Assembly (NCBI RefSeq): GCF_002874965.1
Contig: NZ_CP025624.1
Location: 6,820,001 to 6,884,000, forward strand
DNA from: Pseudomonas sp. NC02
Lineage (GTDB): Bacteria; Pseudomonadota; Gammaproteobacteria; Pseudomonadales; Pseudomonadaceae
Direction of reading: 5' to 3'
Length of the DNA: 64,000 bases
Part shown: positions 58,108 to 64,000 of the stretch, piece by piece
How the letters are laid out: the number at the start of each line of letters is the position of its first letter
How positions within the stretch are numbered: the stretch's first letter is position 1
Notes under the pieces: generated by a model
Seen by the model: only the letters and a program-made list of their open reading frames with translations
The model's database searches: none
Told to the model about the DNA's origin: nothing
Translations under genes and position numbers: made by a program

Positions 58108-58905
58108 TTAAGTTGGCTGGGCTGCAGCGGTGCGTGAATTGCGGCGTTGACGGCGAACCATCTCGCCGGCCAGCGCCAGATAGGCAATGGCGCCGCGGGA
58201 AGACTTGTCGTACGCCAGCGCGGGCATGCCATAGCTTGGCGCTTCGGCCAGGCGGATGTTGCGTGGAATCACGGTGTCGTAGAGCTGATCGCCGAAGTGT
58301 TCCTTGAGCTGTGCCGACACATCGTTCATCAGGCTCAGGCGCGGGTCATACATGGTCCGCAGCAGGCCTTCGATTTGCAGGTTCGGGTTGAGCAACTCGG
58401 CGATACGCTTGATGTTATCCACAAGGTCGCTCAAGCCTTCGAGCGCGAAGTACTCGCACTGCATGGGGATAATCACCCCGTCGGCCGCAACCAGTGCGTT
58501 CAACGTCAGCATCGACAGCGACGGCGGGCAGTCGATCAAAATGTAGTCGTAATTCTCGCGGATCGGCGCCAGGGCGCTGCGCAGACGGCTTTCTTTCATC
58601 TGCATTTCCAGCAGCACCACTTCCGCCGCGGTCAAATCGCGGTTGGCCGGCAGCAGTTGATAACCGCCGTGCTCGGAGAAGTGCATGGCCTGGGCCAGAT
58701 CGCACTCGCCAATCAGCAAGTCGTAGACCGAGTTTTCCAGGCCGTGTTTATCCACACCGCTACCCATGGTGGCGTTGCCCTGTGGATCGAGATCGATCAA
58801 CAGCACCCGACGCTTGGTAGCGACCAGGGATGCTGCGAGGTTGATGCAGGTGGTGGTTTTGCCCACGCCACCTTTCTGGTTCGCTATCGCGAATACCTTA
58901 GCCAT
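58108..58905 (-). CDS. parA: Chromosome-partitioning ATPase ParA (Soj)
   Basis: A 265-residue ATPase that positions origins with ParB. The deviant Walker A is KGGVGKTT near the N-terminus, with LIDLDPQGNATMG and ILIDCPPSLSMLT. The start at 58905 gives the family sequence MAKVFAIANQKGG; a TTG at 58923 that would adjoin rsmG is discounted. Confidence 0.97.
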   Translation of the reverse strand: MAKVFAIANQKGGVGKTTTCINLAASLVATKRRVLLIDLDPQGNATMGSGVDKHGLENSVYDLLIGECDLAQAMHFSEHGGYQLLPANRDLTAAEVVLLEMQMKESRLRSALAPIRENYDYILIDCPPSLSMLTLNALVAADGVIIPMQCEYFALEGLSDLVDNIKRIAELLNPNLQIEGLLRTMYDPRLSLMNDVSAQLKEHFGDQLYDTVIPRNIRLAEAPSYGMPALAYDKSSRGAIAYLALAGEMVRRQRRNSRTAAAQPT

Positions 58906-58923
58906 TCTTGCTTGTGTTCCCAA

Positions 58924-59568
58924 TCATGCCGTGCGGCGCAGTATCAGCAGATGGCGTTGGCCTTGGCAACCGGGTACGGCCAAGGCGTGTTCGCTATCGA
59001 GGTGGAAGTCTGCCGGCAATGCTAACAGCTCGTCGCTTGGATGAACGCCCTTCATTGCCAGCCAACGGGTATCGCGGTCGCCGAGGTGGCGGGTCCAGTT
59101 GCTGAAGTTCTCCATGCTGCTGAAAGCCCGGGAAACAATTCCGTTGAAAGGCTGTTCAGGCGTAAAGGCTTCGACGCGACTGTGGATAACTTGCAGGTTA
59201 TCCAGCTTGAGTTCGAGTTTGACCTGGGTCAGGAAGCGGGTTTTCTTGCCGTTGCTGTCCAGGCAGGTCACTTGCGACTCCGGAAACAGGATCGCCAGCG
59301 GGATGCCGGGCATGCCGCCGCCGCTGCCAACGTCGAGCCAGCGGCCGTTTTCGATAAACGGCATCACGCTGAGACTGTCGAGCAGATGGCGGGAGACCAT
59401 TTCGTCCGGGTCACGCACCGCAGTGAGGTTGTAAGCCTTGTTCCATTTGATCAACAGGGCCAGATAACCCAGCAGCAACTCGTGCTGGGCTTCGGTCAGG
59501 TTGACGCCAAGCTGGCGAGCACCTGTGGATAACTCTTCGGCGTGTTGCGAGGTGACCAACGAACTCAA
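58924..59568 (-). CDS. rsmG: 16S rRNA m7G527 methyltransferase RsmG (GidB)
   Basis: A 214-residue SAM-dependent methyltransferase acting on 16S rRNA G527. The SAM motif is [18 protein letters not shown], preceded by [16 protein letters not shown]. The start codon is TTG at 59568 with GGAG 8 bases upstream, overlapping the mnmG stop (TTGA). Confidence 0.96.
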   Translation of the reverse strand: MSSLVTSQHAEELSTGARQLGVNLTEAQHELLLGYLALLIKWNKAYNLTAVRDPDEMVSRHLLDSLSVMPFIENGRWLDVGSGGGMPGIPLAILFPESQVTCLDSNGKKTRFLTQVKLELKLDNLQVIHSRVEAFTPEQPFNGIVSRAFSSMENFSNWTRHLGDRDTRWLAMKGVHPSDELLALPADFHLDSEHALAVPGCQGQRHLLILRRTA

Positions 59569-61460
59569 GCGCTTTGCTCCAACTGACGGCCCGCGCCGCG
59601 TTTTTTCAAATGAATCATCAACAGCGAAATGGCTGCCGGCGTGACGCCCGGAATACGGGACGCCTGGCCCAGGGTCTCCGGTCGAGTTATCCCAAGCTTG
59701 CCTTGGATCTCTTTCGACAGCCCGGAAATGTTTGTGTAATCGATATCCACAGGCAGCTTGGTGTCTTCGCTGGCCCGCAGACGAGCGATCTCATCCTGCT
59801 GACGGTCAATGTAACCGGCGTATTTGGTCTTGATTTCGACCTGCTCGGCAACCTGTGGATCTTCTGCGCCAGCGCCGGTGACCGAGATCAGACCAGCGTA
59901 GTCGATTTCCGGACGGGACAGCAGGTTCAGCAAGTTGTATTCGTGAGTCAGCGGCGTGCCGAATTTTTCGGCAATCGCGTCGCCTTGCTCGGTGCCCGGG
60001 CGAACCCAAGTACTTTTCAGGCGTTGCTCTTCCAACTCGATACTTTCGCGTTTTTTGCAGAAGGCCGCCCAACGCACGTCGTCGACCAGGCCCAATTCGC
60101 GACCTTTTTCGGTCAAGCGCAGGTCGGCGTTGTCTTCCCGCAGGATCAGGCGGTATTCGGCCCGGGACGTAAACATCCGGTACGGTTCCTGGGTTCCGAG
60201 GGTGATCAGGTCGTCGACCAACACACCGATGTACGCCTCATCGCGACGCGGGCACCAGCTGTCTTTGCCCTGTGCACGCAGTGCCGCGTTGGTTCCGGCC
60301 AGCAAACCCTGGGCGCCGGCTTCTTCGTAACCGGTGGTGCCGTTGATTTGCCCTGCAAAGAACAAACCGCCGATGACCTTGGTTTCCAGGCTGTATTTCA
60401 GGTCACGCGGGTCGAAGTAGTCGTACTCGATGGCGTAGCCAGGACGCACGATGTGCGCATTTTCCATACCGCGAATCGACTGCACGATCTGGATTTGCAC
60501 GTCGAACGGCAAGGAAGTTGAAATCCCGTTCGGGTACAGCTCGTGGGTAGTCAGACCTTCCGGTTCGATAAAAACCTGGTGGCTTTCCTTGTCGGCAAAG
60601 CGGTGGATCTTGTCTTCGATCGACGGGCAGTAGCGCGGGCCAATACCTTCGATCACCCCGGAATACATCGGCGAACGGTCGAGGTTCGCAGCAATGATTT
60701 CGTGGGTGCGAGCGTTGGTATGGGTAATCCAGCAACTGACCTGCTTCGGATGCTGTTCCTTGGAGCCCATGAACGACATCACCGGAATCGGTGTATCGCC
60801 GGCTTGCTCGGTCATCACCGAGAAATCCACAGACCGGCCATCAATTCGCGGCGGCGTGCCGGTTTTCAGGCGACCAACACGCAGTGGCAGTTCGCGAAGG
60901 CGCTGAGCCAGGGCAATTGACGGTGGATCACCGGCGCGGCCACCGGAATAGTTCTGCATACCGATGTGGATAAGTCCGCCGAGGAAGGTACCGGTGGTCA
61001 ACACCACGGATTCTGCGAAGAAACGCAGGCCCATTTGCGTGACGACACCGCGTACCTGGTCTTGTTCGACGATCAGGTCATCGGCTGCCTGTTGAAATAT
61101 CCACAGGTTCGGCTGGTTTTCCAGGGTTTCGCGGACAGCGGCCTTGTACAGGATGCGGTCGGCTTGAGCACGTGTGGCTCGTACGGCCGGGCCTTTGCGA
61201 CTGTTCAGTACGCGAAATTGAATACCACCTTTGTCGGTAGCCATGGCCATCGCGCCGCCCAGGGCATCGATTTCCTTGACCAGATGGCTTTTGCCAATCC
61301 CGCCAATCGCGGGGTTGCAGCTCATGGCGCCGAGGGTTTCCACGTTATGCGTCAGCAACAGGGTTTTTGCCCCCATGCGTGCTGACGCCAGTGCTGCCTC
61401 GGTACCGGCATGACCGCCGCCGATGACGATCACTTCAAAACGGGAAGGGAAATCCACCAC
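59565..61460 (-). CDS. mnmG: tRNA uridine-5-carboxymethylaminomethyl synthase MnmG (GidA)
   Basis: A 631-residue FAD enzyme that with MnmE modifies U34 of several tRNAs. The FAD-binding [14 protein letters not shown] lies near residue 10 and [11 protein letters not shown] is present; the C-terminal helical domain includes [18 protein letters not shown]. Its upstream region is AT-rich and full of DnaA-box-like sites. The usual mnmE neighbour is not in the window; an iron-uptake module lies there instead. Confidence 0.97.
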   Translation of the reverse strand: MVDFPSRFEVIVIGGGHAGTEAALASARMGAKTLLLTHNVETLGAMSCNPAIGGIGKSHLVKEIDALGGAMAMATDKGGIQFRVLNSRKGPAVRATRAQADRILYKAAVRETLENQPNLWIFQQAADDLIVEQDQVRGVVTQMGLRFFAESVVLTTGTFLGGLIHIGMQNYSGGRAGDPPSIALAQRLRELPLRVGRLKTGTPPRIDGRSVDFSVMTEQAGDTPIPVMSFMGSKEQHPKQVSCWITHTNARTHEIIAANLDRSPMYSGVIEGIGPRYCPSIEDKIHRFADKESHQVFIEPEGLTTHELYPNGISTSLPFDVQIQIVQSIRGMENAHIVRPGYAIEYDYFDPRDLKYSLETKVIGGLFFAGQINGTTGYEEAGAQGLLAGTNAALRAQGKDSWCPRRDEAYIGVLVDDLITLGTQEPYRMFTSRAEYRLILREDNADLRLTEKGRELGLVDDVRWAAFCKKRESIELEEQRLKSTWVRPGTEQGDAIAEKFGTPLTHEYNLLNLLSRPEIDYAGLISVTGAGAEDPQVAEQVEIKTKYAGYIDRQQDEIARLRASEDTKLPVDIDYTNISGLSKEIQGKLGITRPETLGQASRIPGVTPAAISLLMIHLKKRGAGRQLEQSA

Positions 61461-62000
61461 GCACCTCGTGCCTGCTTCTGTAGGTAATTAGGAATGAGCG
61501 TTCGAGATCAGGTTTTCGAACGAGTCGGCAAGTATAGGGACTTCGCCCTTCCTAAAGAACCCTTTGCACAAAATTTAACCAGCTGTGGATGAATCACGAA
61601 CAATAGAAATTAAAAGAGAGAAATTTATTAAATCTTTGTTTTTATGTTTATTTCTACTGAGGCATGTTTCTGTGGATAGATCTCTACAGGCCTTTATTTA
61701 CGATATGTACAGAGATTCTAAAGTCTGTGGTTAGGTGCCAATGAGGCCCTTGGATAAGTGCTTTAAGCCTGTGGATTAAACGGGTGGTTATCCACAGAGG
61801 GGTTTTTACTCAGGTTTCAAGCCTAGTTATCAACCGGGCACAGAGGCGGTTATTCACAGGGCTTAATCCACAGAAAATATGGATCCCGATAAGTTTCAGG
61901 CAGGCAGATGCCTCCGAAAATCCTCGGTCAGGCAGGAAACAGTTCATTTGCATTTGTGAAACGGGTTGATGGAACGCCTATTGTGAGAAAGCGTCACGGC
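61461..62000. other. AT-rich, DnaA-box-rich intergenic region (origin-like)
   Basis: No convincing gene in about 580 bases. One exact DnaA box (TTATCCACA, 61788-61796) and near-matches at 61584-61592, 61671-61679, 61770-61778, 61850-61858 (TTATTCACA) and 61864-61872 (TAATCCACA) occur. An AT-rich tract lies at about 61600-61665. This is the layout of a replication origin, but the expected chromosomal dnaA/rpmH pair is not in the window, so it is called origin-like only. Confidence 0.65.
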
Positions 62001-62002
62001 AG

Positions 62003-62026
62003 TTAATAATAGTTATTATCATTAAC
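62003..62026 (+). promoter_or_regulatory. Fur box
   Basis: The AT-rich stretch TTAATAATAGTTATTATCAT fits the Fur consensus of repeated GATAAT/ATTATC half-sites. It lies about 20 bases upstream of the sigma-factor start, as expected for iron-repressed FecI-type genes. Confidence 0.8.
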
Positions 62027-62043
62027 CTGCCTCGTCACCTCTC

Positions 62044-62550
62044 ATGGCCCTTCCCTCGCATACCGTTGCAGTCCAGCACATCTATGAGCAGCACCATTCG
62101 TGGTTGCACAGCTGGCTCAAGGGAAAGTTGCATAACGCCTGCGATGCAGCTGACGTGGCACACGATACGTTCGTGCGGATCCTGGGGGGCCGCAATGCGA
62201 CGCAGATCCTCGAGCCCAGGGACTATCTGGCCACAGTTGCCCGGGGACTGGTGATTGACCGCTATCGTCGCCGCGCCATTGAGCAGGCCTATCTGCAAAC
62301 CCTGGCAGACCGGCCCGAAGCGATCGCAATCAGTGAAGAAGACAAGGCCATCATCATTGAAACCCTCGTTGCTGTGGATAAAGCCTTGTGTGGGCTGGGG
62401 GAGCGGGCCAGGCGAATTTTCATGCTGTCCCAGGTCGAAGGCCTGACTTATCAACAGATCGCCGATCAGTTGCGTGTCTCGCTGACCACCGTCAAGAAAC
62501 ATATGGTTCGGGCCCTGACTGAATGCGCCTTGATCATGGCGGGCATGTAA
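62044..62550 (+). CDS. FecI-type ECF sigma factor
   Basis: A 168-residue extracytoplasmic-function sigma factor. Region 2 is about residues 10-75 (YEQHHSWLHSWLKGKLHNACDAADVAHDTF) and region 4 is about 105-160 (LSQVEGLTYQQIADQLRVS, TVKKHMVRALTECAL). It would be released by the FecR-type protein when the TonB-dependent receptor binds its ferric siderophore. Its stop overlaps the fecR start by one base. Confidence 0.94.
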   Translation: MALPSHTVAVQHIYEQHHSWLHSWLKGKLHNACDAADVAHDTFVRILGGRNATQILEPRDYLATVARGLVIDRYRRRAIEQAYLQTLADRPEAIAISEEDKAIIIETLVAVDKALCGLGERARRIFMLSQVEGLTYQQIADQLRVSLTTVKKHMVRALTECALIMAGM

Positions 62551-63494
62551 TGGCTGCCCCGGATCGCAAGACGTTCGAAGCCGCCGCCAGTTGGTACGTG
62601 CAATTTCAATCGCAGCCACCGACACCCGCGCAACAAAGTGCCTGGCAGCAATGGCTCAACGGCGATCCCTCCCATCAGGCGGCCTGGAACCAGATGGAGC
62701 AGTTGCAACGTGGCCTCGGTGCGCTACCCAAGGACTTCACCCGTCGTGCGCTCTCGGCCAGTCAACAACGGCGGCAAGTGCTCAAGCTGATGCTGATGCT
62801 CGGTGCCGCCGGGTACTTGGGGTGGAACGTTCAACAACACACATCCCTGGGCAACCTCTGGGCTGACTATCGGACCAAGGTCGGCGAACGACGGCGAATC
62901 GGGTTGGCCGACGGCACTCAAATTGACCTCAATACGAACACGGCTATCGACGTACTTTTCGATGGGCAGCAGCGACTGGTCCGTTTGCGTGAGGGGGAAG
63001 TACTTATCCACACCGGAAAGTCGGGCCGGCAGACACCGTTTTATGTCGAAACCCATGAGGGTCGTGTTCAAGCCTTGGGTACGCGGTTCACTGTTCGCCA
63101 ACTGCAAGGGTCGACGCGGGTTGGTGTGCTGGAAGACCGGGTCAGCGTGCAACCCGTCGACCAGCCGGCCCATAGCCGAGTGCTCGGACCTGGTGAAAGT
63201 GTCGACTTCGGCACGCAAGACGTAGGCCCCAGCCATATCTATCGCGGGAACCAAGCCGCATGGGTCGACGGCCAACTGATCGTTCTGGATGCGCGACTGG
63301 GGGATGTCATCGACGAACTGGCGCGCTATCGGCCGGGCGTTATGCAGTGCGATGCCGCATCAGCGCGGCTGCGGGTGTCCGGCACTTTCCGTCTGGATTC
63401 CACCGACGCCGTATTGGCCAACCTGCAGGTCACGCTGCCGATCCACGTGAAGTATTTCACGCGCTATTGGGTCTCCGTAACGCTTACAGCTTGA
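62550..63494 (+). CDS. FecR-type anti-sigma factor
   Basis: A 314-residue single-pass regulator. The N-terminal DUF4880 domain (about residues 8-60) precedes one membrane helix (about 88-104, VLKLMLMLGAAGYLGW). The periplasmic FecR domain follows (GLADGTQIDLNTNTAIDV and ALGTRFTVRQLQGSTRV). It passes the signal from the receptor to the sigma factor. The start at 62550 is chosen for the overlap with the sigma gene; the longer frame from 62523 lies inside it. Confidence 0.94.
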   Translation: MAAPDRKTFEAAASWYVQFQSQPPTPAQQSAWQQWLNGDPSHQAAWNQMEQLQRGLGALPKDFTRRALSASQQRRQVLKLMLMLGAAGYLGWNVQQHTSLGNLWADYRTKVGERRRIGLADGTQIDLNTNTAIDVLFDGQQRLVRLREGEVLIHTGKSGRQTPFYVETHEGRVQALGTRFTVRQLQGSTRVGVLEDRVSVQPVDQPAHSRVLGPGESVDFGTQDVGPSHIYRGNQAAWVDGQLIVLDARLGDVIDELARYRPGVMQCDAASARLRVSGTFRLDSTDAVLANLQVTLPIHVKYFTRYWVSVTLTA

Positions 63495-63587
63495 TACTGA
63501 AAAAATACTCTCAACGGGGGTTATCTTTTTTTTACCTGGCGCGGCCCTACAGGTAATCACGATGCTACCTTCAGGGCTTACTCACAC

Positions 63588-64000
63588 ATGCGCCTTCCTA
63601 CAAAACTTCGCCAGCGTCTCTCCCATCACGGCATCACGTATGGCTTGCTGCTGGCCACGGCCGCGACTGCCAGCACCTTGCTATGCACTCGGGCCATTGC
63701 TGCCAGCCCAGTGCAACATTACGTGATCGCCTCCGGGCCACTCGACAATGCCTTGAGCCAATTCGCGTCGAAGGCCAATGTGATTCTGTCATTCTCGCCG
63801 CAGCAGACGGCGCGCCTGCAAAGTCCTGGGCTGGAGGGTGACTACTCGGTGGAGCAAGGGTTTGCGTTATTGCTGCAAAACTCGGGATTGCAGGCGGCGG
63901 TTCAAGGCCCCGGCAGCTACGCGCTGCAGCCGGCTGCGAGCGGGGAACAGCTCATGCTGGCCCCCACTACTGTCAGCACGTATCAACAGACTGGGTTCAA
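63588..64000 (+). CDS. TonB-dependent siderophore receptor, N-terminal part
   Basis: The first 137 residues of a receptor cut by the window end. A signal peptide (about residues 1-39, ending AIAAS) is followed by an STN signalling domain (YVIASGPLDNALSQFASKAN, then VILSFSPQQTARLQSPGLEG). The start of the linker to the plug domain follows (LAPTTVSTYQQTG). STN domains contact FecR, completing the sigma/anti-sigma/receptor set. The gene is not in the supplied frame list because it is truncated. Confidence 0.9.
   Translation, partial: MRLPTKLRQRLSHHGITYGLLLATAATASTLLCTRAIAASPVQHYVIASGPLDNALSQFASKANVILSFSPQQTARLQSPGLEGDYSVEQGFALLLQNSGLQAAVQGPGSYALQPAASGEQLMLAPTTVSTYQQTGF

Overview
The window is a GC-rich Pseudomonas chromosome segment, most likely of the P. 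fluorescens group. The right end carries the conserved origin-proximal block in the order glmS-glmR-glmU-atpCDGAHFEBI-parB-parA-rsmG-mnmG, all on the minus strand. Intergenic spaces carry palindromic REP/REPIN elements of the type found in fluorescent pseudomonads. No tRNA, rRNA, CRISPR array, prophage or insertion sequence was seen. Identifications rest on reading the translated sequences and on recalled family knowledge; no database search was possible.

Region 1 (1-5.8 kb) holds the tail of an unrecognised gene with its terminator, a SUKH-type protein, a Kef-type cation/proton antiporter, an acyl-CoA thioesterase, an uncharacterised lipoprotein, pdxY and a DUF3301 membrane protein. Region 2 (5.8-16.5 kb) is a zinc-starvation island built around two Zur-box-like palindromes. 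Leftward it has dksA2, zigA, a DUF1826 gene and a second CobW-type GTPase, plus an AmiC-type amidase from the second box. Rightward it has a small secreted protein and a tightly overlapping folE2-ABC transporter-hisI2-gamma carbonic anhydrase-dihydroorotase operon. A near-perfect parS site lies inside folE2.

Region 3 (16.5-22.2 kb) has a DUF3617 protein, cardiolipin synthase, a cyclopropane-fatty-acid-synthase-like enzyme and a three-gene MNIO (DUF692) peptide-modification locus of bufferin type. Region 4 (22.2-28.1 kb) is an overlapping operon of three SPFH (HflK/HflC-like) membrane proteins, one with a polyhistidine N-terminus, followed by a P1B-type metal ATPase. This is the least explained system in the window. 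Region 5 (28.3-34.0 kb) is a phospholipid-type operon matching E. coli ynbABCD with an added acyltransferase and a small membrane protein.

Region 6 (34.0-45.5 kb) has REPIN elements, a divergent Lrp/LysE pair, an alpha-2-macroglobulin-pbpC pair and a LemA-GIDE pair. Region 7 (45.6-61.5 kb) is the glm, atp, par and mnmG/rsmG block. Region 8 (61.5-64 kb) is an AT-rich stretch with many DnaA-box-like sites, followed by a Fur-box-preceded FecI/FecR/TonB-dependent receptor module cut by the window end. Exact DnaA-box 9-mers are strikingly over-represented across the window: 23 found by eye, mostly inside genes.
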